Shown: positions 26,103 to 35,838, counted from the first letter of the stretch. The stretch: 64,000 nucleotides of DNA from Methylophaga sp. (GCA_030148085.1 JASBUF010000067.1:1-64000), one strand, 5' to 3'. Notes: generated from the sequence alone by a model not told the origin. A program made the numbers and translations.

Positions 26103-26756
26103 ATGAATCAGGCACAACGGCACGAGTTTTTCACTATCTTACGAGCGGAAAACCCGGAACCGACCACTGAGCTGAATTACAGCAGCGCATTTGAATTACT
26201 GATTGCCGTTATTTTGTCGGCGCAAGCTACCGATGTCGGCGTCAACAAAGCGACCGATAAACTGTATCCGGTCGCCAATACACCCGAAGCTATTCTGAAG
26301 CTCGGTATAGATGGGCTCAAGGAATACATCAAAACCATCGGCCTGTTTAATAGTAAGGCAGAGAACGTCATCAAGACCTGTCACCAGTTGCTGGAGAAGC
26401 ACAACGGTGAAGTGCCTCAGGACAGAGCGGCGTTAGAAGCCCTGCCCGGTGTTGGCCGTAAAACCGCCAATGTGATTCTGAACACCGTGTTCCGGCAACC
26501 GGTGATGGCGGTGGATACCCATATCTTCCGTCTATCCAACCGCACGGGTCTCGCTAAAGGCAAAACCGTGCGAGCAGTGGAAGACAAGCTGATGAAAGTC
26601 GTTCCCGCAGAGTTTATGCTCGACGCCCATCACTGGCTGATCCTGCATGGCCGCTATATCTGCACCGCGCGCAAACCCAAATGTGAACAGTGCAGCGTGA
26701 CCCATGTCTGCGATTACTACCGCGACATAAAACGTCGAACCAGTCGAGCAGATTAA
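26103..26756 (+). CDS. nth: Endonuclease III
   Basis: Nth is a DNA glycosylase and AP lyase that removes oxidised pyrimidines. The 217-residue protein has the helix-hairpin-helix LPGVGRKTANVIL with the catalytic lysine near residue 120, the catalytic aspartate in MAVDTHIFRLSNR near residue 138, and the C-terminal 4Fe-4S loop C-x6-C-x2-C-x5-C (CTARKPKCEQCSVTHVC). Co-transcription with rsx genes is conserved, and the single base before the next ATG implies that the DUF1841 gene belongs to the same unit. Confidence 0.96.
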   Translation: MNQAQRHEFFTILRAENPEPTTELNYSSAFELLIAVILSAQATDVGVNKATDKLYPVANTPEAILKLGIDGLKEYIKTIGLFNSKAENVIKTCHQLLEKHNGEVPQDRAALEALPGVGRKTANVILNTVFRQPVMAVDTHIFRLSNRTGLAKGKTVRAVEDKLMKVVPAEFMLDAHHWLILHGRYICTARKPKCEQCSVTHVCDYYRDIKRRTSRAD

Positions 26757-26757
26757 G

Positions 26758-27183
26758 ATGTTTGGTCAAAACCGCCAGCAACTGCGTCAGTTCTTTTTCG
26801 ATGTCTGGTCGAAAATGCAGAAAGATGAAAACCTAAACGGCCTGGAACAGGTACTTGCTCAGATCATCAGCATGCATCCCGAATACCATGCGCTACTGCA
26901 ACAGCCGGACAAGCTGGATCAGGACTTCACCGTTGAAGCCGGGCAAAGTAATCCTTTTCTGCATATGGGCTTACATATCTCGTTACATGAGCAAATCAGC
27001 ACGGATCGTCCCGCTGGCATTCGCCAGCTCTATCAGCAATTACAGACACAATATGATTCCGCCCATGATTGTGAACATGCCATGATGGACTGCCTCGCCG
27101 AAGTCCTCTGGCAGGCGCAGCGGAATCGCCAGCTGCCGTCAGATTCAGACTACCTCCAGGCTTTACGCGGTTTGCTTCAATAG
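26758..27183 (+). CDS. DUF1841 family protein
   Basis: The 141-residue soluble protein matches the DUF1841 pattern: an opening FGQNRQQLRQFFFDVW, a middle NPFLHMGLHISLHEQ and the C-terminal HDCEHAMMDCLAEVLWQAQR. No function is established. The recurring histidines (HMGLHISLHEQ, HDCEH) could bind a metal, which is only an inference. It starts one base after the nth stop, so it is the last gene of the rsx-nth operon. Confidence 0.85.
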   Translation: MFGQNRQQLRQFFFDVWSKMQKDENLNGLEQVLAQIISMHPEYHALLQQPDKLDQDFTVEAGQSNPFLHMGLHISLHEQISTDRPAGIRQLYQQLQTQYDSAHDCEHAMMDCLAEVLWQAQRNRQLPSDSDYLQALRGLLQ

Positions 27184-27243
27184 GCTTGAGCAGCCTAAAA
27201 TTCGGCTTCACTCACTGCTTTTCCCCGTGCGCTGAAGCCGGGG
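27181..27243 (+). other. Cluster of inverted repeats after the rsx-nth operon
   Basis: Three stems can form. TAGGCT/AGCCTA (27181-27186 and 27192-27197) includes the DUF1841 stop codon. CGGCTTCA/TGAAGCCG pairs 27203-27210 with 27233-27240. CCCCG/CGGGG pairs 27223-27227 with 27239-27243 and excludes the second stem. There is no T tract, so these may be mRNA-stabilising structures or a leader element of the next gene. Confidence 0.4.
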
Positions 27244-27270
27244 ACACATCAACGCTGCTGGAGGCACGCC

Positions 27271-28272
27271 ATGAAAGCATTCGGTTTTAACACCGCAACA
27301 GCTGAAGCAACCCTATTTGACAATGACCTAGCGGCACCCCAAGGACGAGATCTGCTGATCGCCATCGAAGCCATCGCCGTGAACCCTGTCGATATCAAGG
27401 TGAAGTCTTCCATTAACAGCACATTGGATAAGCCCAAAATTGTTGGTTATGACGCCGCTGGCACCGTTATTGCCGCTGGGCCAGACTGTGAACTCGTTAA
27501 GGTCGGCGATAAGGTTTTTTATGCAGGCGATGTCAGCCGCGACGGTTGCTATGCCAGCCATCAATTAGTCGATGAACGCATAGTCGGCTTTGCTCCGCGC
27601 ACGCTTTCAGCACCCGAAGCGGCGGCCATGCCGCTAACAAGTATTACAGCCTGGGAAGCCTTGTTCTCACGGATGAGAATTCATCCGAACCTCGACAAGG
27701 GCAAGACCTTATTGATTATCGGTGCCGCAGGCGGCGTTGGTTCGATTGCCATTCAACTGGCTAAACAAATCGCCGAACTCAATGTGGTTGCCACGGCTTC
27801 GAGAAAAGAGTCGGCTGACTGGTGTCGCGAACTCGGTGCTGATCATGTCATCAACCATCATTCCTTAAGCGAAGAATATGCCCAACTCAGTATTAATGCA
27901 CCGGACTATATTCTTTGCCTTAATGACACTGACAGCTACTACGATGCGGTCACCGATCTGATTGCTCCGCAGGGCATGATTTGTTTTGTAGTGACCAGTC
28001 AGCAGAATCACAATATAGAGAAGCTGAAAACGAAAAGTGCCGGCATTGTCTGGGAGTTTATGTTCACCCGTCCGATGTATAAGACGCGGGATATCACTGC
28101 ACAGCATCAGTTACTCAACCGTATTGCGGAGATGCTGGATTCCAAGAAACTACAATGCACCTTAAAACAGATCTTGGGCCCTATTACTGCTGACAACATT
28201 CGCCAAGCACATGAACGACTGTTAAGCGGTAAGACGATTGGTAAAATTGCCCTCACCGCAATTGAGAATTAA
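27271..28272 (+). CDS. Zinc-type alcohol dehydrogenase family / quinone oxidoreductase-like protein
   Basis: The 333-residue medium-chain dehydrogenase begins MKAFGFN and has GRDLLIAIEAIAVNPVDIKVK, then the Rossmann motif GAAGGVGSIAIQLAKQ near residue 150 and KTIGKIALTA at the end. The catalytic-zinc cysteine is absent (NPVDIKV in its place), which points to the quinone-reductase-like subgroup often named 'zinc-binding alcohol dehydrogenase family protein'. NAD(P)H-dependent reduction of a quinone or enone is likely; the substrate is unknown. CTGGAGG precedes the ATG. Confidence 0.87.
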   Translation: MKAFGFNTATAEATLFDNDLAAPQGRDLLIAIEAIAVNPVDIKVKSSINSTLDKPKIVGYDAAGTVIAAGPDCELVKVGDKVFYAGDVSRDGCYASHQLVDERIVGFAPRTLSAPEAAAMPLTSITAWEALFSRMRIHPNLDKGKTLLIIGAAGGVGSIAIQLAKQIAELNVVATASRKESADWCRELGADHVINHHSLSEEYAQLSINAPDYILCLNDTDSYYDAVTDLIAPQGMICFVVTSQQNHNIEKLKTKSAGIVWEFMFTRPMYKTRDITAQHQLLNRIAEMLDSKKLQCTLKQILGPITADNIRQAHERLLSGKTIGKIALTAIEN

Positions 28273-28294
28273 TGCCTTAATGCCGCCGTTAGCG

Positions 28295-28323
28295 TGGCAC
28301 GGCACGGATGATAACCGTATAAT
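28295..28323 (+). promoter_or_regulatory. Candidate promoter of the cytochrome c5 gene
   Basis: A perfect TATAAT (28318-28323) lies 17 bases after TGGCAC (28295-28300), a poor -35 match, and 37 bases before the GTG start. Activator dependence is possible. Confidence 0.5.
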
Positions 28324-28360
28324 TGGCACAGGTTTTTATATTTAGAGTTGAGGTTCAACG

Positions 28361-28840
28361 GTGAATAACAATAAATCAGGTAAGTTTTTTGTCGGCAGTC
28401 TGGTCATCTTTCTCGTGCTTTTCGGTGTTATATCGATGGTTCTAAGCAATATGAAAGATGTTGCCAAAAACGTGACTGCACCTGCCAGTATGGATGCTGA
28501 AGCGATCGCAGAGCGTATCCAGCCGGTAGCCGAAGTGAATGTTGGTGAACCACCTGTGGTTGAAGCGCCAGCAGTTGATACAAGCGAGAACACTGCCGGT
28601 GGTGCGGGTGAACAAATCGTCACCTCTGTCTGCGCCGCCTGCCATGCTGCGGGTCTGATGCAGTCACCAAAACTCGGTAGTGCTGATGACTGGGCACCAC
28701 GTATCGCAAAAGGCATCGAAACGCTATACACACATGCCATCAATGGATTTAACATGATGCCAGCGAAAGGTGGTCGTGCTGACCTGAGTGATGACGACAT
28801 CAAAGCTGCCGTCGACTTTATGGTCTCAGGCGCACAATAA
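28361..28840 (+). CDS. Membrane-anchored cytochrome c5 family protein
   Basis: The 159-residue protein starts at GTG 28361. An uncleaved helix (residues 9-28) anchors it to the membrane, an acidic Pro/Glu/Val-rich linker (about 40-85) follows, and the C-terminal domain has one heme c site CAACH at residues 91-95 with a likely methionine ligand in FNMMPAKGG near 131. The linker would let the heme domain swing between redox partners. It is a single gene with its own terminator, just before the mrp operon. Confidence 0.9.
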   Translation: MNNNKSGKFFVGSLVIFLVLFGVISMVLSNMKDVAKNVTAPASMDAEAIAERIQPVAEVNVGEPPVVEAPAVDTSENTAGGAGEQIVTSVCAACHAAGLMQSPKLGSADDWAPRIAKGIETLYTHAINGFNMMPAKGGRADLSDDDIKAAVDFMVSGAQ

Positions 28841-28860
28841 GTCTAAGAAACAACGGATGG

Positions 28861-28898
28861 AAGCACTGCCTGATTTAACTGTCAGGCAGTGCTTTTTT
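28861..28898 (+). terminator. Rho-independent terminator after cytochrome c5
   Basis: A perfect 13-base stem AAGCACTGCCTGA / TCAGGCAGTGCTT with an eight-base loop ends in a run of six T. It separates the cytochrome gene from mrpA. Confidence 0.93.
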
Positions 28899-28938
28899 AC
28901 TGATAAACAGGGAACTGCTGACGCTGCCAGAATTGTCC

Positions 28939-31758
28939 ATGGATCTGCTTTCATTTAACCTCCCGCTTGTCGCGCTGTTGCCCTTTATCGGCGCCCCGCT
29001 GGCCGCTTATGCCGCCAACTTCAACCGTGTTGCTTCTGCCTGGACAGCCGGTTTTGTCACCCTCGTCTCCTTATTGTTGCTATTACCGGCAGCATCTCTG
29101 CCTTTTGAAGGCCAGACTCTAATTCAAAGCTGGTCCTGGCTGCCCAGTCTGGGGCTCGACTTTGCCTTCCGGCTGGATGGCCTCGCGCTGTTATTCAGTC
29201 TGCTCATATTGCTGATTGGTTTGCTGGTCATACTCTACGCCCGCTACTACCTGTCAGCTGGTGACTCGATGGGCCGTTTCTTTGCCTATCTGCTGATGTT
29301 TATGGGCTCCATGCTCGGCATTGTCTTATCGGAAAACCTGATTCAGCTGGTCGTTTTCTGGGAGCTGACTTCCCTAACATCCTTCCTGCTGATCAGCTAC
29401 TGGCAGAATCAACAGGATGCCCGTGACGGTGCCCGTATGGCCCTGGCCATCACTGGTGCCGGTGGACTTGCCATGCTGGCCGGTGTACTGATCATTGGCA
29501 ATATCGTCGGCAGCTTTAACTTAACCGAGGTGCTTGCCTCTGGTGACCTGATTCGTGAGCACGATGCTTACCTGCCTGCTCTGGTCTTGATTCTGCTTGG
29601 CGTGTTCACCAAGTCGGCCCAGTTCCCTTTCCATTTCTGGCTGCCACATGCGATGGCAGCACCGACCCCGGTCTCAGCCTATCTGCACTCCGCCACGATG
29701 GTGAAAGCCGGTATCTTTATGCTGGCGCGTTTATACCCTGCCCTGTCTGGTACCGAAGCCTGGGGTTGGCTGGTCGGCAGTGCCGGTATGATCACTATGG
29801 TGTTGGGCGCATACACTGCACTGTTCAAACACGATCTGAAAGGCTTGCTCGCCTATTCCACCATCAGTCATCTGGGGCTGATTACCCTACTGTTTGGCTT
29901 TGGCACCAAGCTCGCTGCCGTCGCCGCGATTTTCCATATTATCAACCACGCCACGTTTAAAGCCTCGTTGTTTATGGTGGCCGGCATCATCGACCACGAG
30001 TGCGGCAGCCGTGATATGCGTAAGGTTAACGGCATGCTCAAGTACATGCCTCACACGGCGGTATTGGCAATGATTGCTGCATCCGCAATGGCCGGTGTTC
30101 CTCTGTTGAATGGCTTTTTGAGTAAGGAAATGTTCTTTGAACAGGCGGTGACCGCCAGTGGTGGCAATATGCTGGCTTGGGCGATTCCTGTGCTGGTGAC
30201 TCTCGGCGCCATATTCTCGGTCGCCTACTCCTTACGCTTTATCCATGATGTCTTCTTTAATGGCGAACCGGTGGGCCTGACTAAAACACCGCATGAGCCG
30301 CCACGCTTTATGAAGATCCCGGTCGATATCCTGGTCATGCTCTGTCTCGGTGTCGGTATAGCGCCGATGATTCTGGTCGCCCCAATCCTGTCGGTCGCTG
30401 TCGCAGCCAGCCTACAGTCGGCCACACCAGAGTTCAGCCTTGCAATCTGGCATGGGGTGAACCTGCCACTGATTATGAGCTTTATCGCCATGGGCATAGG
30501 CGCGATCGTCTATTTCAATCGCGAAAAACTGTTCCGCTGGCATGATAAAAACCTGCCTCGCGTCGATGCCCGTGTTCTGTTCAATATGGTTTTGCATGGC
30601 GTGCTGGTTGCGACCGGTAAAGTCAGTCGCCTATTCGATCGTGGTTCACTACAGAATGCAACCAGTTGGGTGTTACTGACCGCTGTCGCCGCCGTTGCTT
30701 ATGGCTATTTACAATTTAGTAGTCCGCTACTGGGTAACCGCGCATTGATGCCGATGGACTGGCTGACCTTTGCTCTGGCCACAACCATTATTCTGGCCAG
30801 CGTCTTGTGTGCGGTATTGCATCATCGACGTTTGGTCTCATTGATTATTGTGGGTGTGGTCGGCCTAATTGTATCGCTCGGCTTTGTAAAGTTTTCAGCA
30901 CCCGATCTGGCTCTTACACAGCTATCTGTCGAAGTTGTTACGATTGTTTTGTTGTTGCTGGCTTTGTTCTTCCTGCCACAACACACCCCACAGGAACGCA
31001 ACAGCCGTCGCATGACCCGTGACATCGTGTTGTCGGTCTCTGCAGGTGTCAGTGTGATGCTGCTGGCGATGGCGGTAATGACCCGCGACTATGCACCAAT
31101 TTCCGATTTCTTTATTCAAAACAGTAAACCGGGTGGTGGTGGTACCAACGTCGTCAACGTGATTCTGGTCGACTTCCGTGGCTTTGATACCTTAGGCGAA
31201 ATCGTCGTACTGGCCTTGGCTGGACTCGGTATCTTCGCCATGCTGAAAGACTTGCGTCTGCCTGCCCCTCTGCATGATATTGAGGGCCGTGAGTGGAACC
31301 ATGATCCGCATCCGCCGATTATGCAAACCCTGACCCGTTTGCTATTCCCACTGATGTTACTGGTCGCGGTATTTATCTTCCTGCGCGGTCATAACCTGCC
31401 GGGTGGTGGCTTTATTGCTGGCCTGATTGCGGCAGTTGCGTTGATTTCACAATACCTTGCTAATGGTATTGCCTGGACCAATGCCCGTCTCAAAGTCGAT
31501 ATGCATATTGTGATTGCTTGTGGCTTGGCGGCAGCCTTCCTGACCGGCTTGGTGGCCATCCTGTTGTCCTACCCATTCCTGACATCCACATTCACCTATC
31601 TGAAATGGCCGGTCGTCGGTAAATTTGAAGTCGCGAGCGCCATGGCCTTTGATCTCGGCGTTTTCTTAGTCGTCGTCGGTGCCACGGTGTTGATCCTGGT
31701 CGAACTTGGCAAACTCAGCCATGCTTCGCACCGTATGCAACAACAGGAGCACTATTAA
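28939..31758 (+). CDS. mrpA: Mrp Na+/H+ antiporter subunit A fused to subunit B
   Basis: MrpA is the largest subunit of the multi-protein Na+(K+)/H+ antiporter and is related to NuoL. The ATG at 28939 is preferred to a TTG two codons upstream; the product is 939 residues. The proton-antiporter core includes [35 protein letters not shown] and [11 protein letters not shown]. From about residue 795 the sequence becomes an MnhB domain ([17 protein letters not shown]), so subunit B is fused, and no separate mrpB follows. This is the group-2 layout known from other proteobacteria. Confidence 0.95.
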   Translation: MDLLSFNLPLVALLPFIGAPLAAYAANFNRVASAWTAGFVTLVSLLLLLPAASLPFEGQTLIQSWSWLPSLGLDFAFRLDGLALLFSLLILLIGLLVILYARYYLSAGDSMGRFFAYLLMFMGSMLGIVLSENLIQLVVFWELTSLTSFLLISYWQNQQDARDGARMALAITGAGGLAMLAGVLIIGNIVGSFNLTEVLASGDLIREHDAYLPALVLILLGVFTKSAQFPFHFWLPHAMAAPTPVSAYLHSATMVKAGIFMLARLYPALSGTEAWGWLVGSAGMITMVLGAYTALFKHDLKGLLAYSTISHLGLITLLFGFGTKLAAVAAIFHIINHATFKASLFMVAGIIDHECGSRDMRKVNGMLKYMPHTAVLAMIAASAMAGVPLLNGFLSKEMFFEQAVTASGGNMLAWAIPVLVTLGAIFSVAYSLRFIHDVFFNGEPVGLTKTPHEPPRFMKIPVDILVMLCLGVGIAPMILVAPILSVAVAASLQSATPEFSLAIWHGVNLPLIMSFIAMGIGAIVYFNREKLFRWHDKNLPRVDARVLFNMVLHGVLVATGKVSRLFDRGSLQNATSWVLLTAVAAVAYGYLQFSSPLLGNRALMPMDWLTFALATTIILASVLCAVLHHRRLVSLIIVGVVGLIVSLGFVKFSAPDLALTQLSVEVVTIVLLLLALFFLPQHTPQERNSRRMTRDIVLSVSAGVSVMLLAMAVMTRDYAPISDFFIQNSKPGGGGTNVVNVILVDFRGFDTLGEIVVLALAGLGIFAMLKDLRLPAPLHDIEGREWNHDPHPPIMQTLTRLLFPLMLLVAVFIFLRGHNLPGGGFIAGLIAAVALISQYLANGIAWTNARLKVDMHIVIACGLAAAFLTGLVAILLSYPFLTSTFTYLKWPVVGKFEVASAMAFDLGVFLVVVGATVLILVELGKLSHASHRMQQQEHY

Positions 31759-32129
31759 TGGAGTGGCTCATTGCCATTGTCATCGGCGTGATGACGGCCA
31801 GTGGCATTTATCTGGTTCTACGTGCCCGTACCTTTCCGGTAGTATTGGGTCTGACTCTGCTTTCTTATGCGGTGAATGTATTTCTGTTTGTAATGGGCCG
31901 ACTCCAGATTGGTCAGGCAGCGATAATTGATCCGTCTGCTCCTGGCTATACTGACCCTTTGCCTCAGGCCCTTGTGTTAACAGCGATTGTTATCGCCTTC
32001 GGCATGACCGCCTTTTTGATTGTATTGGCATTAAAAGCACGCAGCGAACTGGGTAATGACCACGTAGATGGTATGAGCTATGTCGCTGAAGAAGAAGCAG
32101 CGAAACAGCATAAGGCAGAGCAATCATGA
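31758..32129 (+). CDS. mrpC: Mrp Na+/H+ antiporter subunit C
   Basis: A 123-residue NuoK-like subunit with three membrane helices. Family marks are the LGLTLLSYAVNVFLF stretch near residues 31-45 and DPLPQALVLTAIVIAFGMTAF near 73-93, where polar residues contribute to the proton path. The start shares a base with the mrpA stop (TAATG), and the stop overlaps mrpD by four bases. Confidence 0.95.
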   Translation: MEWLIAIVIGVMTASGIYLVLRARTFPVVLGLTLLSYAVNVFLFVMGRLQIGQAAIIDPSAPGYTDPLPQALVLTAIVIAFGMTAFLIVLALKARSELGNDHVDGMSYVAEEEAAKQHKAEQS

Positions 32130-33649
32130 ATAGTATCTGGCCTGCGTTACCGGTTCTTCTGCCGCTGCTTGGTGCCATTCTGACCCTGTTTGCACGGCTT
32201 GGCGGCCTGCAATGGCAACGGGCTGTCAATCTGACCCTGACTGCGGCATTGGTTATATTAACCAGTCAGACCCTGCTTGTTGCTGGTACCAACGAACATC
32301 AAGTCTATCTTCTCGGTAACTGGCTGGCGCCATTCGGCATTGTGCTGGTATTGGATCAGTTGTCAGCATTGATGGTCTTGCTCACGGCAGTACTCGCCCT
32401 GTTTTCCCTGCTTTATGCGATTACCCAGGCAACCGATGAGCGCGGTGAACACTTCCATGTGTTGTATCAACTGCAGCTCTTCGGTCTGAATGGCGCCTTT
32501 ATGACCGGCGATCTGTTCAACCTGTTTGTGTTCTTTGAAGTGCTGCTGCTAGCTTCCTACGGCTTATTGCTGCATGGAGGCGGCAGACTGCGTACCAAAG
32601 GTGGCCTCCACTATGTGGTAATTAATTTGGTTGGTTCGAGCCTGTTCCTATTTGCTGTTGGTACGCTTTACGGCATCCTCGGTACACTCAATATTGCCGA
32701 TCTGGCCGCTAAAATGGCCGATGTCAGTGCCGACGATCAGGGCATTGTCGTTGCTGCCTCCTACCTGCTGTTGGTTGTGTTTGGCATTAAAGCCGCGATG
32801 TTCCCTTTGTATTTGTGGCTGCCAGGCGCCTATGCTCACACTTCGGCAGCGGTTGCGGCCTTATTTGCGATTATGACCAAAGTCGGCCTGTATGCGATCG
32901 TCCGTGTGCATGGCACCCTGTTTGCTGAAAAAGCGGGTGCATTGGAATCAGTGCATATCGACCTGCTGTTGTGGATTGGCATTCTGACCCTGATTCTGGC
33001 CGCCTTTGGCGTATTTGCTGGGCGTGGTCTTAAAGAGCAGGCTGCCTTTCTGGTGCTGGCTTCGGTTGCCACGCTGCTGATAGGTGTGGGTTTGAATACG
33101 CCGCAAGCGCTGTCTGCAAGCCTGTATTACCTGATTCATTCCACCTTAATTGGTGCCTCCCTGTTCCTACTGGCCGATTTGATTGCCCGAGGTCGTGGAA
33201 GCTATGCCGACCGTCTGCGTGTAGCACCGCCGATGGCCAATGCTATTTTGCTGGGTAGCGTGTTTCTATTTTCTGCCATAGCCATTACTGGTATGCCACC
33301 GCTGTCCGGCTTTTTCGGTAAGATCCTGATTCTGGACGCTGCCCTTGGTCATGAGCTTCAAGTCTGGGTATTCAGCGCCGTGCTGATTGCCAGCCTGCTG
33401 ATGATGATTGCCATGGCTCGCTCAGGCTCAACGCTGTTTTATCAGGTCAGCAGTGATACTCATAATGACGGCACAGCGCTTAACCCAGCCGCATTAGTCG
33501 TAGTCATAGCCTTACTCTTGCTCAGCCCTGCTTTGGTTATCACCGCCGGTCCGGTCACTGGACTGACGGAACAGATCGCCGCGCAGTTCACTAACTGTGA
33601 GGGGTATATTAATGCTGTTCTCGGTCAAACCGCAGTGACGGGGAAATAA
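32126..33649 (+). CDS. mrpD: Mrp Na+/H+ antiporter subunit D
   Basis: A NuoN/M-like antiporter subunit of 507 residues with about fourteen membrane helices. It has FFEVLLLASYGLLLHGG near residue 138, KAAMFPLYLWLPGAYAHTSAAVA near 225-247 with the conserved lysine, and the GMPPLSGFFGKI motif near 390. MrpD acts with MrpA in the membrane antiport path. It is followed by mrpE after one base. Confidence 0.95.
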   Translation: MNSIWPALPVLLPLLGAILTLFARLGGLQWQRAVNLTLTAALVILTSQTLLVAGTNEHQVYLLGNWLAPFGIVLVLDQLSALMVLLTAVLALFSLLYAITQATDERGEHFHVLYQLQLFGLNGAFMTGDLFNLFVFFEVLLLASYGLLLHGGGRLRTKGGLHYVVINLVGSSLFLFAVGTLYGILGTLNIADLAAKMADVSADDQGIVVAASYLLLVVFGIKAAMFPLYLWLPGAYAHTSAAVAALFAIMTKVGLYAIVRVHGTLFAEKAGALESVHIDLLLWIGILTLILAAFGVFAGRGLKEQAAFLVLASVATLLIGVGLNTPQALSASLYYLIHSTLIGASLFLLADLIARGRGSYADRLRVAPPMANAILLGSVFLFSAIAITGMPPLSGFFGKILILDAALGHELQVWVFSAVLIASLLMMIAMARSGSTLFYQVSSDTHNDGTALNPAALVVVIALLLLSPALVITAGPVTGLTEQIAAQFTNCEGYINAVLGQTAVTGK

Positions 33650-33650
33650 G

Positions 33651-34139
33651 ATGCTAAGAAAACTGTTTCCTCACCCCTTTTTGAGTCTGGCACTGAGCAT
33701 TATCTGGCTGCTCTTGAACAACTCCATAGATGCCGGCCATATTGTACTAGGCGCGCTACTGGGGATTTTTATTCCCTGGTTTACATCCGCATTCTGGCAG
33801 GAGCAGGTAGTAGTTCGTCGCCCCTGGCTGCTGACGAAATTTGTCCTCGTGGTGTTCTACGAAATTCTCGTGGCCAATATCATTGTCGCCCGGCTGATCC
33901 TGACCAAGCAGAGTAAGCTTCAGCCCGGCTTTTTGCATGTCCCGCTTGATCTCACCTCACCGCTGGCCATCAGTCTATTGGCTAATACCATCTCGCTGAC
34001 ACCGGGTACCGTCACCTGTGACCTGTCCGATGACCAGAAGTCGTTGCTGATTCATGCGCTGCATATTGAAGATGCTGAGGCGACAGTGGCTGAAATCAAG
34101 AACCAGTTCGAAAAACCGCTTAAGGAGATTTTCAGCTAA
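33651..34139 (+). CDS. mrpE: Mrp Na+/H+ antiporter subunit E
   Basis: The 162-residue subunit has two or three membrane helices at the N terminus and a soluble tail. Typical MnhE sequence is visible: RRPWLLTKFVLVVFYEILVA, QPGFLHVPLDL and LLANTISLTPGTVTCDLS. MrpE is needed for assembly or full activity of the complex. Its stop shares a base with the mrpF start. Confidence 0.94.
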   Translation: MLRKLFPHPFLSLALSIIWLLLNNSIDAGHIVLGALLGIFIPWFTSAFWQEQVVVRRPWLLTKFVLVVFYEILVANIIVARLILTKQSKLQPGFLHVPLDLTSPLAISLLANTISLTPGTVTCDLSDDQKSLLIHALHIEDAEATVAEIKNQFEKPLKEIFS

Positions 34140-34408
34140 TGCTAGAAACTGCCGTCATGCTCTCCTTTATCATGGTCTGTGCCGCCTTGTTGCTCAGTCT
34201 GTATCGATTGTTGGTCGGGCCCGATGTGCCAGACCGCATTCTGGCGCTGGATACCCTGTATATCAACTCCATCGCCCTGCTGATTCTGCTCGGTATTCAC
34301 CTGCAAAGTATGTTGTATTACGAAGCAGCGCTGCTGATCGCGCTGATGGGGTTTATGGGCACCTTGGCGCTCAGCAAATACCTGCTCCGCGGCGACATCA
34401 TGGAATAA
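34139..34408 (+). CDS. mrpF: Mrp Na+/H+ antiporter subunit F
   Basis: An 89-residue protein of three membrane helices with the MnhF signature RLLVGPDVPDRILALDTLYI near residues 22-41, whose acidic residues are important in the family, and a second-half MGFMGTLALSKYLLRGDI. It lies between mrpE (overlapping) and mrpG (three bases downstream). Confidence 0.95.
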   Translation: MLETAVMLSFIMVCAALLLSLYRLLVGPDVPDRILALDTLYINSIALLILLGIHLQSMLYYEAALLIALMGFMGTLALSKYLLRGDIME

Positions 34409-34411
34409 GTC

Positions 34412-34732
34412 ATGCTCGATATCGTGTTATCCATTTTGATTATTCTGGGTGGTTTCTTCACCTTAGTGGGCTCGCTTGGCCTGTTTAAACTGCCTGACTT
34501 CTATATGCGTCTGCATGGCCCGACCAAGGCCAGCACCCTGGGCGTCGGTGCTGTGTTGATTGCCTCGGCCCTGTATTTCAGCACCAACACCGGTGATATC
34601 AGCTTGCATGAAGTCCTGGTCACCTTGTTCCTGTTTATCACCGCACCGGTCAGTGCTCACCTGATGGCAAAGGCAGCCCTGCATATAAAGGTAAAACAGG
34701 ACAAACGCACATTGAATAAGTCCGACCAATAA
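34412..34732 (+). CDS. mrpG: Mrp Na+/H+ antiporter subunit G
   Basis: The 106-residue last subunit has three helices and the MnhG marks [20 protein letters not shown] near residues 23-42 and [18 protein letters not shown]. It completes mrpA(B)CDEFG, so the full antiporter is encoded. Its stop overlaps the next start (TAATG), coupling the DUF188 gene to the operon. Confidence 0.95.
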   Translation: MLDIVLSILIILGGFFTLVGSLGLFKLPDFYMRLHGPTKASTLGVGAVLIASALYFSTNTGDISLHEVLVTLFLFITAPVSAHLMAKAALHIKVKQDKRTLNKSDQ

Positions 34733-35178
34733 TGCAGATCTGGGTTGATGCGGATGCCTGCCCTACGGTCATTCGTGAAATATTGTTCCGCGCCGCAAGA
34801 CGTACACAGATTCCTTTGACCTTTATTGCCAATCATCCCCTGAAAATGCCGGCAGACAGTCATATCCGCTTTATTCAGGTGAGCAGCGGCTTTGATAAGG
34901 CTGATGATGAAATTGCGTCACGAGTGACAGCCGGTGATTTAGTGATCAGTGCTGATATTCCTCTGGCCAGCAGCGTGATCGAGCAAGGTGCTTTGTGCTT
35001 AAGCCCACGTGGTGAATTACTCGATAAAGGCAATATTGCGGCTCGCCTCACCATGCGCGACTTTATGGATACATTGCGCTCTAGCGGTGTAGAGACAGGC
35101 GGTCATAAGACGTTTAGTCAACGTGACCAGCAGCAATTTGCCAATCAGTTAGACAAGCTACTGCAAAAGCGCAAATAA
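34732..35178 (+). CDS. YaiI/YqxD family protein (DUF188)
   Basis: The 148-residue protein has the family opening [20 protein letters not shown], the middle [13 protein letters not shown] and [13 protein letters not shown]. The D-x-D and D-I-P motifs resemble a PIN/NYN-type nuclease core, but no activity is established. It begins on the mrpG stop codon, an unusual operon position that may reflect simple read-through rather than shared function. Confidence 0.88.
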   Translation: MQIWVDADACPTVIREILFRAARRTQIPLTFIANHPLKMPADSHIRFIQVSSGFDKADDEIASRVTAGDLVISADIPLASSVIEQGALCLSPRGELLDKGNIAARLTMRDFMDTLRSSGVETGGHKTFSQRDQQQFANQLDKLLQKRK

Positions 35179-35213
35179 ACACTTCCTTTGCGGAACATAG
35201 CCATCATCAGCAG

Positions 35214-35239
35214 GTCGTAGAGAAGGTTTTTTCTACGAC
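35214..35239 (+). other. Hairpin in the cytochrome b561 leader
   Basis: GTCGTAGA (35214-35221) and TCTACGAC (35232-35239) form a perfect 8-base stem with a loop of ten bases containing a T run. It ends 14 bases before the ATG at 35254 and next to the GGGAG ribosome-binding site, so it may be a weak terminator of the mrp operon or a translation-control element. Confidence 0.35.
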
Positions 35240-35253
35240 TTAAGGGAGTTTTC

Positions 35254-35778
35254 ATGCTGCATGATTCGCAACAACGCTATGGCCTTATCAGCCGTTTTTT
35301 CCATTGGTTTATGGCTGTACTGGTCTTGCAGCAGTTCTTCAAATTTGGTGATTACATCAATGATGGTGAACACTGGCTGGGCGATACCTTTGGCCCCTAC
35401 CACACATCGATTGGTGCGCTGATCATGCTGCTTGCCATCATCCGCTTATTCTGGTCGAGTAAACAAAAATCTCAACGGCCACAGACTGAAGGTCTGCTGG
35501 GTAAAATTGCCAAGGCCAGCCATCACACCATGTACCTATGCATGCTAGTCATGCCTCCATTGGGTGTGCTTTACATCTATGGAAAAGGTTACCCGGTCAA
35601 GCTGTTTGGGATGACGCTGCTGGATAAACCCGAAGGCAAAACCGAGTGGATGGTCAGCGTGGGTGATTTTCATGCTGTTTTAGCGTTCTTCTTGGTCGCG
35701 CTGGTTCTGGCACATTTATCTGCCGCCATGTATCACCACTTTATTCGCCGTGATGACACCCTGAAACGGATGATCTGA
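35254..35778 (+). CDS. Cytochrome b561 family protein
   Basis: A 174-residue, four-helix cytochrome b of the bacterial b561 (CybB-like) family. Candidate heme histidines are spaced along the helices: FFHWFMAVL near residue 17, YHTSIGALI near 50, ASHHTMYLCMLVMPPLGVL near 89-90, and FHAVLAFFLVALVLAHLSAAMYHH near 135-158. The family passes electrons between quinols and periplasmic acceptors or superoxide. It is followed by a terminator shared with the convergent TonB-dependent receptor gene. Confidence 0.9.
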   Translation: MLHDSQQRYGLISRFFHWFMAVLVLQQFFKFGDYINDGEHWLGDTFGPYHTSIGALIMLLAIIRLFWSSKQKSQRPQTEGLLGKIAKASHHTMYLCMLVMPPLGVLYIYGKGYPVKLFGMTLLDKPEGKTEWMVSVGDFHAVLAFFLVALVLAHLSAAMYHHFIRRDDTLKRMI

Positions 35779-35789
35779 TCAATATCCAT

Positions 35790-35821
35790 AAAAAAAACCG
35801 CTGAGATAGCGGCTTTTTTAT
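35790..35821. terminator. Bidirectional rho-independent terminator
   Basis: A-tract, stem CCGCT/AGCGG with loop GAGAT, and T-tract lie between two convergent genes, cytochrome b561 (+) and the TonB-dependent receptor (-). Confidence 0.85.
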
Positions 35822-35838
35822 TATCTGGCTGTGCACCT

